Shown here: positions 1 through 7,106 of the stretch, one piece after another
Position numbering within the stretch: position 1 is the first letter of the stretch
How the letters are laid out: the number at the start of each line of letters is the position of its first letter
NCBI GenBank assembly: GCA_009787785.1
Contig: WQSR01000025.1
Coordinates: 1 to 37,885 of the forward strand
Direction of reading: 5' to 3'
Length of the DNA stretch: 37,885 nucleotides
DNA from: Defluviitaleaceae bacterium
GTDB taxonomy: Bacteria > Bacillota > Clostridia > Lachnospirales > WQUN01
Position numbers and translations under genes: made by a program
The notes under the pieces: generated by a model
Seen by the model: the letters and a program-made list of their open reading frames with translations, nothing else
Database searches by the model: none
Told to the model about the DNA's origin: nothing

Positions 1-118
1 CGTCAACGCTCATGAACGGCTCTGTGCGGCAAGTACTCGCGTTAGTCTCGCTCCGCGAGCCGAACGCCGAGTACGTAAGCCGCCCATTCGCCGTTAATTT
101 CGCGTTGCCGTGAGACGC
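1..118. repeat. Long imperfect hairpin, probably cut by the window edge
   Basis: No gene is visible here. The DNA folds on itself in register: 4-9 (CAACGC) pairs with 102-107, 15-20 (AACGGC) with 90-95, and 26-30 (GCGGC) with 79-83. Further in, a GTACTCG-type arm near 32-38 pairs with CGAGTAC near 68-74, and CTCGC pairs with GCGAG at the tip. Bulges separate the paired blocks. The outer arm probably continues to the left of the window. This is the same architecture as the elements at 269-452, 14107-14290 and 25635-25795, although the sequence differs. Confidence 0.55.
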
Positions 119-154
119 GCTTGCCCATTCACCCCCCTTCACCCCACCACGCTC

Positions 155-225
155 CCTACCGCAGGTATGTGGTGAGTAATTTATCTTTCACACATTGCTC
201 ACCCCGTAGCTTGCGGGCGTTAGCG
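155..225. repeat. Short imperfect hairpin in a non-coding region
   Basis: The CCGCA near 160 pairs with TGCGG near 215, and GGTGAG near 172 pairs with CTCACC near 198. The loop between them is AT-rich. No open reading frame with a ribosome-binding site covers this stretch. It sits between two longer hairpins and probably belongs to the same hairpin-rich intergenic island. Its function is unknown. Confidence 0.35.
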
Positions 226-268
226 GGTAATAAAGTTACTCTGTCACGTTGATTGCGTATTTCTTGTT

Positions 269-452
269 CCGTGGGCGGGGGCGGGTGAATGGATTGGCGG
301 TCTACGAAGGCGGGGGATAAGGCGGCGCATGACGCGGTTATGTGGTTGGCGTTGAGGCTTCGTCAGAAGACCAACGCAACCACTTCCGCGGCGAAGCCGA
401 TGTTCCCCCGACAAGATGAACCGCCAAGCCATTCACCCGCCCCCTCCCACGG
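269..452. repeat. Long hairpin element, copy A of a two-copy family
   Basis: The outer arms 269-300 and 421-452 are reverse complements over 32 positions with two mismatches. The middle of each arm pairs only in blocks (CGGGGGA, CGCGG, TGGTTG). The tip is closed by GCGTTG (350-355) against CAACGC (372-377), with a CTTC/GAAG stem inside. The segment 366-401 aligns without gaps to 14204-14239 (27 of 36 identical by hand count), and both copies carry GGCTTCG just before it at the tip. Two unlinked copies with the same fold and core point to a repeat family, either a miniature mobile element or a conserved structured element. No transposase and no clear target-site duplication were seen. Confidence 0.65.
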
Positions 453-525
453 GGACGAAAAACCCGTAAACAGCAGTGCCATGGGGAATTAAATTAATGG
501 GTATGCCCGCGCTGGATTACACGTA

Positions 526-553
526 TTGACAAACAGAACATATGTGCTATACT
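526..553 (+). promoter_or_regulatory. Sigma70-type promoter for a possible non-coding RNA
   Basis: TTGACA at 526-531 and TATACT at 548-553 are separated by 16 bases. Transcription would start near 559-561, exactly where a perfect ten-base arm begins (558-567). No translatable gene with a ribosome-binding site follows on the plus strand before the minus-strand gene at 859-1011, so the product is probably an RNA. Confidence 0.5.
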
Positions 554-558
554 GTGCG

Positions 559-850
559 TGCAACAGCCCTTAGGCCACCGATTGCAAAGGACGGCTTCGC
601 CAACTCAGGAAGGAGCGCGAGCTCTGAAACTGACCGCACCGCGCCACGCCGGAACCCTACATGCTGTTGCACCCAAGCCTTGGTCAGCTTATGAAATGAA
701 TCATGTTTCACCCGCACCACCCGTGATATGCGCATATCCGCCCCATCCAAAGCAAGTCCACCCAAAGCAAGCCGACCAAGGCAATGCTTCCCTTTGTATG
801 ACCAAGGCAAAGTGGCCATCCTCACCCACCGGGTGCGGATGGCTTATTTA
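559..850 (+). ncRNA. Candidate structured non-coding RNA of about 290 nt
   Basis: The presumed 5' end (558-567, GTGCAACAGC) is perfectly complementary to 663-672, forming a closing stem. Inside it are a GGC-TTCG-type hairpin near 590 and a GAGC-GCGA-GCTC hairpin with a GNRA loop. In the 3' half, GCCTTGGTC (677-685) can pair with either of two identical GACCAAGGC copies (774-782 or 800-808), which would allow two folds. GATATGCGCATATC near 725-738 is a perfect palindrome. A 12-bp hairpin at 815-843 followed by TTATTTA could end the transcript. It does not match tmRNA, RNase P RNA, SRP RNA or any riboswitch I can recall. Translations of both strands look like shadows. Confidence 0.35.
815..850 (+). 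terminator. Terminator-like hairpin
   Basis: GCCATCC (815-821) pairs with GGATGGC (837-843), and CACCC (823-827) with GGGTG (831-835), around an ACC loop. The stem is followed on the plus strand by TTATTTA, a weak T-rich tail. It ends the candidate RNA and lies just downstream of the stop codon of the small minus-strand gene at 859-1011. There is no T-run on the minus side. Confidence 0.4.
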
Positions 851-858
851 AGTGCTGG

Positions 859-1011
859 TCAATCTTCCTTTATATTGTCTTGTGGCTTTGTGGGCCGTTG
901 CTCCGCTTCGGCTATGATTTCGTTTATTACTTCCAGTGCCGCGTCCGGCATTCCCCGCTCATGTAATTTCTTCAATGAGCGCATCACCGTCATTAATTCG
1001 AGCTTGGTCAT
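859..1011 (-). CDS. Small conserved-looking protein of 50 residues, function unknown
   Basis: The gene has an ATG start preceded by a strong GGAAGGAG ribosome-binding site about eight bases upstream, which is the main reason for calling it. The protein begins MTKLELMTVMRSLKKLHERG and continues as a charged, leucine- and glutamate-rich sequence that should form two amphipathic helices. It ends in a short hydrophilic lysine/glutamate tail. There is no signal peptide, membrane segment or cysteine motif. It stands alone, divergent from the 1244-residue secreted protein, and its stop lies beside the terminator-like hairpin at 815-843. I do not recognise the family; the size and helical pattern would suit a small regulator or sporulation-type protein, but that is only a guess. 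Confidence 0.65.
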   Translation of the reverse strand: MTKLELMTVMRSLKKLHERGMPDAALEVINEIIAEAEQRPTKPQDNIKED

Positions 1012-1343
1012 GGTATGGTGTTCTCCTTCCTCGCTACGTGGCTACATTATACGGGCTTTGTCATCTTTTCGCAAAATATCGGTAAAAATCCTTTTCAGTT
1101 TTGTTTCAATTTCATGTGTGCTATGTTAATATTATGAAGTAAATGTGACGATACATAACTAAAGAATTGGCAAGAAGATTTTGCCGGTTTCATTTCGCAC
1201 AGTTTACAATTGCATATCATTCCATAGTAAGGAGGCGTGATTTCTACAAGGACGTAGACCCCGTAGCCCGGCTCATCTCCCCGAGGTTATGTGTGTGGAG
1301 CATCGCAAGGAGATAAAACCAGATTTTGAAAGGAGCATTTTAC
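1012..1343. promoter_or_regulatory. Divergent intergenic region and long 5' leader of the surface protein
   Basis: This 330-base stretch separates the small minus-strand gene from the large plus-strand gene and holds no gene. It is AT-rich on its left half, where promoters for both directions probably lie. The right half (about 1230-1320) is GC-richer and can form hairpins; for example ATCTCC near 1275 is complementary to GGAGAT near 1310, so the leader may be structured. I see no match to a known riboswitch class. The ribosome-binding site AAAGGAG at 1329-1335 sits eight bases before the ATG. Confidence 0.35.
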
Positions 1344-4300
1344 ATGCAACTGAGCAAACGATTTAAACTGCTGGCTGTCGTGATGCTGGCTTTTGTCGCG
1401 TTGACGGCTATGTCGGCTATCACGGTACAAGCGTTTACCCGCGATTTTATCAACGAGCGCGTTACCGGTATCCCAGCCAATACGGAGTTCCAAGTCGGGA
1501 CAGGCAGATGGGTACCGGTTATGGGTACCTACGTTGACGTAACTCCGGGCACCACCATACGCTTTCGCCTTATTGACACGACAGCGATAACCCATGAATG
1601 GGCTGCCCCGGCACGCCCTGCAAACCCTGCCGTAACACCCGCTAATTTGGGTGTAAACTTTGCGGCCGAAACGATGAACCTCCCCGCCACCCTGCAAATT
1701 AGGACAACGGGCAACCCCGGTACCAACGCCACATGGAGCGCGTGGCGTACCGGAGGTGCGGCATTCAGCATCGCACCGTTCTTCCAGGCCACTGCCTTGC
1801 CGGCTGGCTCTGTGCAAGTGCGTACTGCACCTACGACAAGCTCGTTTGCCTCCAACCCGGTTGCTGTGTCTCACGCTGCGGGTGGCGCGCTTCCCGCCAG
1901 GCGGGGTGCACCCAATCCGGCATCGGGAGCGGCGGCCAACACCATCATCGGAAGATGGAATGCCGCCAACCAAACCATAACGGGTATATATACCGGTGCG
2001 CAAATCCGTTTTCAAACAAACGACGTCAACGCAGCCACGCCAACCTGGACAGCATGGCAAACAGGCAGTGGAGCCAGAGTTCAAGATGCTGTGATTATCC
2101 CCCGCACGGCAATAGGCGGCGATACCAACCGCGCCTCTAGGGCAGAAATTCGCCGGGTAGCAACCGGTGCCGCGCCCCATAGCTTGTCGCGTTTTGTTGA
2201 CATCCCCGCCCAAGCGGCCAATCCTCCCCGTGTAGGCGGAGCCGCAATTCCCGCCCTTACCGGAATCCCGGTGGGTACGGGTGCCGCAGACGGCTTGGTT
2301 ATCAACTTCTTAACTGAAACCCTGATGACCCATCCGGGCCCGACCGCATCACTTCAAACCCTTGATATGATGGAATGGCGCAGGGCCGGTACCGAAGCGT
2401 GGACAGCTATCCCCGCAGGCACCACCGCGTTAAACATTACCCCCATTATTCCCGCGGCCAACGCGGCAGGTCCTGTGATACTGCAGGTGCGCTTTGCCGC
2501 ATACGCCGGTTCGGACACCACCGACCCGCGCTCGGCCTCCGGTTTCGTGGAATTGACTTTGCCCCGCCGCCCCGCTACACCCTTGGCAGTCAACCATGCT
2601 TTCAGCGGCGCGACCATGCAAATTCCCACTGTTGCGGGTCAGCAATTCTTCAACAGGACAACAGGCGAATGGGAAGCCGTAGCCGCAACCCCCGTTCCCA
2701 TTGACGTGGCCTTGACGCCCACTACCGCTTTCGCCTATCAATTGCGTACAGCCCCCGCCAACCATACGGGCGCGGCACCGGCCACCGGTTTACCGGGTAC
2801 GGCAGCCACCTTTGCGTCCACACCCCTTAGCATTAACATCCCCGCAAGGGCAGCCGCCCCCCGTCCGGTATACAATGTCATTACCGACTTAGTGACCGGC
2901 GTAACCGCGGCTATGGAGTTTAGCTTTACCCCTGCTGTTGCGGATTCATGGGTGCCGATTACGGGTACGACCCTCAACCGGGCACAGCATTTCCGTACCC
3001 CTCCGACGCCCCTTCCCACCCCGTTCCCGGTGGATATGCTTCACCCCGAAAGAACAACCATGTATGTACGTGTACGGGGAACCGGTACGGCGCGTCCCTC
3101 CAATGAGGCAACCGTTGTAATCTCCCCCGTTTCCACTACCAATGCCGCCGCGCCTGTCGTTACCATTGACTTTATTAACGAGGTGCTGTTGCATCCCGAC
3201 GCAGACGTAAACTGGACTTTGCTGGAATGGCGCAGAATAGGCGAAGCCAACTGGAGGAACATACCTGCAGCAGGCTTAGAACTTTCCGCCCATATCCCCG
3301 CTCCTACCGCCGCCAACCCGCTGGTCATCGAAGTACGCTATCGCGCTATTCAAGAGTGGGGTATCACCACACCCCCGTCCCCCATTACGTCACTTACCCT
3401 CAACCAACGTCCCGCACCCCCCAGCACAGCCGCCGGAGCCGGAGTCAATCGTGTGCTCTTCAACGGCTTGACCAACACCATTTCCGTCAATGATACCATG
3501 CAGTATAGAAGCCCCACGGTAGTAACCCCCGCAGGAACGGATAACGACCCCCCTGCTGTACTGGTGCGGGCCGCATGGCACACCATAGACGTAGGTGTTA
3601 CCGCAATTGAGGTCAACACTGACGTATACGGTGCAATCATATACTATGTCCGTATCGCGCCCAACGAAGGCGTACAGCGGTTCGGCTCTGCCAACCTGAG
3701 GATTACCGTACCTGCAAGACCGGGTGTACCCGGAGGTACAGCGGGCTTGAGATTCGTCCCCGCTTCTGACGGATTTGACGGAGTAACCACAGCGATGGAG
3801 TGGACCCTGGACGCAACAGACGGGCCTTGGTTCAACGTAGTAGGCACCACACTGACCCGGGCACAAGTCCGTGCCGCCGCACCTGCCTTCAATGACGGAA
3901 CCGTGTATGTGCGCCGCAGGGCAACGGCTACGGCCAGATACTCCCTCAACGCTACACCTGAGTTCCCCACCTTGGAGGATGCCCCCGTCGTAACGTCAAA
4001 CTGGGTAACAGAAAGGCTTAACGGCACAACTACCGATATGCAATTCCGCAGGGTAGGCTTTGGTGCGGACACCGCGTGGACAAATATAACAACCGCTAAC
4101 GTAACAGCCGGCGGCCCGGCAATCGGAGCTTTAATCCCCGCGGCAACCGCAGTACCGAACAACGGAACCCACGGATATATCGAAGTCCGCTTGCGGGCCA
4201 ATGTAGGCGTCAACGCTGGCAACCCAGCTTCTACACCTACGCGCATCCGTTTGTACCCGCGCCCCGCAACACCCGTGCAGGGTACTGTCCCCACAGCCAC

Positions 4301-5078
4301 CATTACCACCGGCACTTACTTCAGGCTGGACGGCAGAACCGAAACCATCATGATGGACAGAGCAAGTGGCTTGCAGGTAGCCCATGGCGCGACAGGCACC
4401 AACTGGAACGACATCACAGGCGCGAGCTTTGACATTAACATTGCCCACGACTGTGCCAACGACAACCCGCCAGTACCCGCCATCGCCGACGCCTCAAGGG
4501 TTTACCGTTTCCGTGTCGCCCCCACAGATACTAGGGCCGCGTCACAGCCCTTTAACGTAACCGTAGCCGCAAGGGTTGCCGCACCGGGAACCGGTGTAAG
4601 ATGGAACGGCCCCACAGCCGCGATACCACGCGGGCATGTGAGTGGCTTGAATGTGAACATGGAAATCGCTGGTGCCGGTACGTCACTTCCCAACACGGGT
4701 GCCGCTACCACCCCTGCGGAAGCTGTAACTACCGGAGACTGGGTACGTGTACCCAGTGGTACCAACGCATTGCACGCAGGGCAACTCACTAACGCAGGAG
4801 GACCCGTGTTTGTAAGATTTGCGGGAACACCCACAGTGAGAGCCTCTTTGATAAGAACGGTAACGGTACCTGCCGCTCCCGGCTCGATGGCTAGCTTTGA
4901 CCATATCCCCTCCGGTTGGGACGCGATTGGCACAGAAGCCCCGGTAGCCCCGGTAGAAGTACCACCCACAACCCCGGTATACCAACAACCCCCCGTGAAC
5001 GATGTGCCCCCGGTGGATATTCCCCCCAGCGCACCGGATAGCGGATTCGACGCCGGATTACCCGATGATGATTTCTAG
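1344..5078 (+). CDS. Large secreted modular-repeat protein, probably surface-exposed
   Basis: The protein has 1244 residues from the ATG at 1344; an in-frame TTG at 1326 overlaps the ribosome-binding site and is rejected. Residues 1-30 form a Sec signal peptide (basic MQLSKRFK, hydrophobic core, AxA-type end at TVQA). The rest is built of modules of about 80-110 residues that end in a beta-strand of VxVRxRA type and are joined by hinge motifs such as RPATP, RPAPP, RPGVP and RAAAP. Recurrent module starts include DFINE and N-terminal strands of the MEWRR or MEFSF type. The last 60 residues are rich in Pro, Val and Asp and end in DDDF. I see no LPXTG motif, SLH domain, catalytic motif or lipobox. 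The modules resemble beta-sandwich repeats of Firmicutes adhesins or S-layer-associated proteins. It is monocistronic, with a terminator immediately after it. Function unknown. Confidence 0.88.
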   Translation: MQLSKRFKLLAVVMLAFVALTAMSAITVQAFTRDFINERVTGIPANTEFQVGTGRWVPVMGTYVDVTPGTTIRFRLIDTTAITHEWAAPARPANPAVTPANLGVNFAAETMNLPATLQIRTTGNPGTNATWSAWRTGGAAFSIAPFFQATALPAGSVQVRTAPTTSSFASNPVAVSHAAGGALPARRGAPNPASGAAANTIIGRWNAANQTITGIYTGAQIRFQTNDVNAATPTWTAWQTGSGARVQDAVIIPRTAIGGDTNRASRAEIRRVATGAAPHSLSRFVDIPAQAANPPRVGGAAIPALTGIPVGTGAADGLVINFLTETLMTHPGPTASLQTLDMMEWRRAGTEAWTAIPAGTTALNITPIIPAANAAGPVILQVRFAAYAGSDTTDPRSASGFVELTLPRRPATPLAVNHAFSGATMQIPTVAGQQFFNRTTGEWEAVAATPVPIDVALTPTTAFAYQLRTAPANHTGAAPATGLPGTAATFASTPLSINIPARAAAPRPVYNVITDLVTGVTAAMEFSFTPAVADSWVPITGTTLNRAQHFRTPPTPLPTPFPVDMLHPERTTMYVRVRGTGTARPSNEATVVISPVSTTNAAAPVVTIDFINEVLLHPDADVNWTLLEWRRIGEANWRNIPAAGLELSAHIPAPTAANPLVIEVRYRAIQEWGITTPPSPITSLTLNQRPAPPSTAAGAGVNRVLFNGLTNTISVNDTMQYRSPTVVTPAGTDNDPPAVLVRAAWHTIDVGVTAIEVNTDVYGAIIYYVRIAPNEGVQRFGSANLRITVPARPGVPGGTAGLRFVPASDGFDGVTTAMEWTLDATDGPWFNVVGTTLTRAQVRAAAPAFNDGTVYVRRRATATARYSLNATPEFPTLEDAPVVTSNWVTERLNGTTTDMQFRRVGFGADTAWTNITTANVTAGGPAIGALIPAATAVPNNGTHGYIEVRLRANVGVNAGNPASTPTRIRLYPRPATPVQGTVPTATITTGTYFRLDGRTETIMMDRASGLQVAHGATGTNWNDITGASFDINIAHDCANDNPPVPAIADASRVYRFRVAPTDTRAASQPFNVTVAARVAAPGTGVRWNGPTAAIPRGHVSGLNVNMEIAGAGTSLPNTGAATTPAEAVTTGDWVRVPSGTNALHAGQLTNAGGPVFVRFAGTPTVRASLIRTVTVPAAPGSMASFDHIPSGWDAIGTEAPVAPVEVPPTTPVYQQPPVNDVPPVDIPPSAPDSGFDAGLPDDDF

Positions 5079-5112
5079 CATAACAAGCAACTAATGTAAG
5101 TTGATTCAATAG

Positions 5113-5150
5113 AAACGGGACTGTCCTTTTGGGGGCAGTCCCGTTTTATT
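5113..5150 (+). terminator. Strong rho-independent terminator
   Basis: AAACGGGACTG (5113-5123) pairs perfectly with 5136-5146, extended by three more pairs including one G-T, around a six-base loop, and is followed by TTTTATTT. It ends the surface-protein transcript. The stop codon of the minus-strand PIN gene (5146-5148) lies in its T-tail. Because the left arm begins with AAA on the plus strand, it could also work weakly for the opposing gene. Confidence 0.88.
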
Positions 5151-5556
5151 TGGCTATAATTTCCAATGCTTCACGCGGGGACACGGCTGTAATCGAAGAC
5201 ATCTTAAAATCATTTAAATTTCGTGTAACGATATAGTCCGCGTTTATACGTTTTGCGCAAGCGGATTGTACAGCGTCCTCATAGTCTTTCACTTCGCTTA
5301 CAAACGCTGATTTAATGTCACCTTTTAAAACACATGCCACATCAATAATAAGCAGTAATGTTTTAACGGTTTCACGCACAAGATTGGGCGCAATGTGCTT
5401 TCGTAAAATATACATAACATCTGTCACCGTTACGGCAGAAACAAAACAGGTTATTTTACCAAGCTCGCAATATTTAATAATTTGCAATGATTCTTGATAG
5501 CCATCTCGCCCGGAAAGTATATCTATAACGATGTTAGTGTCCAGCATAAATTTCAT
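5146..5556 (-). CDS. PIN-domain toxin (VapC type)
   Basis: A 136-residue PIN-domain ribonuclease, the usual VapC length. The N-terminal MKFMLDTNIVIDIL strand carries the first acidic residue (Asp6). Asp91 and Asp94 (in DYEDAVQ) and Asp116 (in TRNLNDF) supply the other metal-binding positions, while the usual second acidic residue is Asp46 rather than Glu. Members cut RNA when freed from their antitoxin. It directly follows the Phd/YefM-type antitoxin, whose stop codon meets this ATG (one-base overlap), so the two are translationally coupled. The pair is visibly AT-richer than the flanking genes, which suggests acquisition. The target RNA cannot be inferred. Confidence 0.88.
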   Translation of the reverse strand: MKFMLDTNIVIDILSGRDGYQESLQIIKYCELGKITCFVSAVTVTDVMYILRKHIAPNLVRETVKTLLLIIDVACVLKGDIKSAFVSEVKDYEDAVQSACAKRINADYIVTRNLNDFKMSSITAVSPREALEIIAK

Positions 5557-5768
5557 TATTTTGCAAGCCTTTCTGATTTCATTTTGTCTTCATTTATATC
5601 TTTTGGAAGTATGCCAACTAATCGGTCAGACAAAAATGAAACGGTGTCGCTCATGCCCAGTAACCGTGCTACAGGCAACCCATTCTTTGTAATCACAATT
5701 TCTTGCCCGGAGGCCATTTCCAAATATTTACCAAAGTTGTTTTGAATATCGGTAGATTTTACAACCAT
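5556..5768 (-). CDS. Phd/YefM-type antitoxin
   Basis: A 70-residue antitoxin from ATG 5768. An upstream in-frame GTG lies inside the ribosome-binding site AGGAGGTG, so the ATG eight bases further on is the better start. The N-terminal half has the Phd/YefM pattern: DIQNNFGKYLE followed by EIVITKNGLPVARLL. This part forms the DNA-binding dimer that represses its own promoter. The C-terminal part (about 45-70) is charged and should wrap the PIN toxin encoded immediately downstream. Pairing a Phd/YefM antitoxin with a PIN toxin is a common combination. Confidence 0.88.
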   Translation of the reverse strand: MVVKSTDIQNNFGKYLEMASGQEIVITKNGLPVARLLGMSDTVSFLSDRLVGILPKDINEDKMKSERLAK

Positions 5769-5865
5769 TCGTTGCACCTCCTAAAACAAGCGACTTTAAT
5801 ATAAGCCATATAGCTAAGGCAGTCAATAAATAAATAGCTATGTTGCGCTGTTACTTTTATATCCC

Positions 5866-6531
5866 TCACATCGGCATGACAAAAGCGGCGATGGCGACGG
5901 AGTGGATGATGGAGGCGGCGTTGACGAAGAGGTGGAAGACGGAGTGCATGTATTTGACGCGTTTTCCCAGGGCGTAGAAGAGGACGCCTACGGTGTATAG
6001 GCCGCCGCCTACTACGAGGAGGACGAGGAAGGGGACGCCGAGGATTTCCACGAGCCGGTTGATGCGGAACATGGCCATCCAGCCCATGCCCAGGTAGCAG
6101 ATGATGGCGAATATTTTAAAGCGGTTACGGTCGATGGCGGTAAGGGTTGTCCCAATCAAGGCGAAGCCCCAAATAATGCCGAACATCAGCCAGGCGTCCA
6201 GGGGAAAGGCAACGCGGAAGGCACCCAGGACGATGGGTGTGTAGGTGCCGGCGATGAGTACATATATCATGCAATGGTCCAGGACGCGAAAGACGCGCTT
6301 TGGGATTTCGAGCTTCAGGCCGTGGTAGATGCTGGACATGGTGAAGAGCAGGATTACCGTGAAGCCGTAGATGATGCCTGATGTGATGCCCCAGCCGTTC
6401 TGGTGGTAGGCGGCCACGATGACGCAGGCCAGCATGGCCACCAGGCCCAGGCCGCCGCCTACGATGTGGGTGGTCATGTGGATGATTTCTTCGCCCCGGG
6501 TGTAGCTGGGGAGTGACATGTCTTTTTTCAT
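5866..6531 (-). CDS. Hemolysin III family membrane protein (TrhA/YqfA type)
   Basis: A 221-residue integral membrane protein with seven predicted hydrophobic segments. The family motifs are present: SSIYHGL in the second segment, DHCMIYVLIAGTYTP in the third, and the HLFVNAASIIHS His-x7-His pattern near the C terminus. Members belong to the PAQR-related superfamily, are metal-dependent in principle, and are linked to membrane-lipid homeostasis; the hemolysin name is historical. The start at 6531 follows an AGAGG site and overlaps the cysE stop codon (ATGA), so it is the last gene of a cysK-cysE operon. No link with cysteine synthesis is obvious beyond cotranscription. Confidence 0.85.
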   Translation of the reverse strand: MKKDMSLPSYTRGEEIIHMTTHIVGGGLGLVAMLACVIVAAYHQNGWGITSGIIYGFTVILLFTMSSIYHGLKLEIPKRVFRVLDHCMIYVLIAGTYTPIVLGAFRVAFPLDAWLMFGIIWGFALIGTTLTAIDRNRFKIFAIICYLGMGWMAMFRINRLVEILGVPFLVLLVVGGGLYTVGVLFYALGKRVKYMHSVFHLFVNAASIIHSVAIAAFVMPM

Positions 6532-7106
6532 AGGGTACCTCTGTTTTCTAATGATTCTATGCGGGAGTGCAAATCGTTGATGGCCTTGCGGGCAGAGCAT
6601 TCCTTGCGGGTGTTGCGGGCGGGGTCGGATACCACGGTGGTGTGTGGGGGGACATGGGCGACGACTACCGCGCCCGCGCCGATTTTCGCGTGGTGGCCGA
6701 TGGTGAGTGGGCCCAGGATAATGGCCCCTGCCCCCAGCACCACGTGGTTGCCCACCATGGGGTGGCGTTGCTTTTTGCCGCGTTCCTTGCCCGTGGCACC
6801 CAGAGTCACGCCGTGGTAGATGAGGACATCATTGCCGATTGTGCAGGTTTCGCCAATGACTACGCCCATGCCGTGGTCGATGAATACCCCACGGCCGATT
6901 TGTGCCCCGGGGTGGATTTCTATGCCTGTAACCCAGCGGGAGAAGGCGGCCACAAGCCGTGCCGTGAAGAAATGCTTTTTATTATAGAGCGCGTGGGCGG
7001 CCCGGTGGTAAAAAAGGGCCCATATGCCGGGGTAGAGCCACGCCTCGCGGGGGGTGCGCAGGGAGGGGTCGCGCCTTTTTATAAGCTGGGTGACTCTTTT
7101 TATCAT
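6528..7106 (-). CDS. cysE: Serine O-acetyltransferase
   Basis: A 192-residue enzyme that acetylates L-serine with acetyl-CoA to give O-acetylserine, the first step of cysteine synthesis. An N-terminal helical region (1-60) is followed by a left-handed beta-helix of hexapeptide repeats (about 63-160). The DHG motif with Asp78-His79 holds the catalytic residues, and GVTLGATG (99-106) and RHPMVG follow. It is shorter than the E. coli enzyme and of the short EpsC-like Firmicutes type. The start overlaps the cysK stop (ATGA) and its ribosome-binding site GGAGG lies inside the end of cysK, so cysK and cysE are translationally coupled. Confidence 0.95.
   Translation of the reverse strand: MIKRVTQLIKRRDPSLRTPREAWLYPGIWALFYHRAAHALYNKKHFFTARLVAAFSRWVTGIEIHPGAQIGRGVFIDHGMGVVIGETCTIGNDVLIYHGVTLGATGKERGKKQRHPMVGNHVVLGAGAIILGPLTIGHHAKIGAGAVVVAHVPPHTTVVSDPARNTRKECSARKAINDLHSRIESLENRGTL

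Noticed and set aside
244..492. Overlapping small ORFs on both strands
   Set aside because: They arise from the arms of the hairpin at 269-452, have no ribosome-binding site and translate to low-complexity Pro/Arg sequences.
559..850. tmRNA, RNase P RNA or SRP RNA
   Set aside because: None of the conserved sequence blocks of these RNAs was found.
547..851. ORFs of 92 and 97 residues on opposite strands
   Set aside because: They mirror each other across a structured region; neither has a ribosome-binding site or recognisable protein pattern. The RNA explanation fits better.
1..860. Integron attC sites or gene cassettes
   Set aside because: Imperfect hairpins with GCGTTAG words suggested this, but no proper core-site pairs and no integrase are present, and the region carries no cassette genes.
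728..1129. 133-residue plus-strand ORF
   Set aside because: It is antisense to the well-supported 50-residue minus-strand gene and has no ribosome-binding site.
1287..2213. 308-residue minus-strand ORF
   Set aside because: It is a shadow of the 1244-residue protein; Cys/Gly/Arg-rich composition and no start signal.
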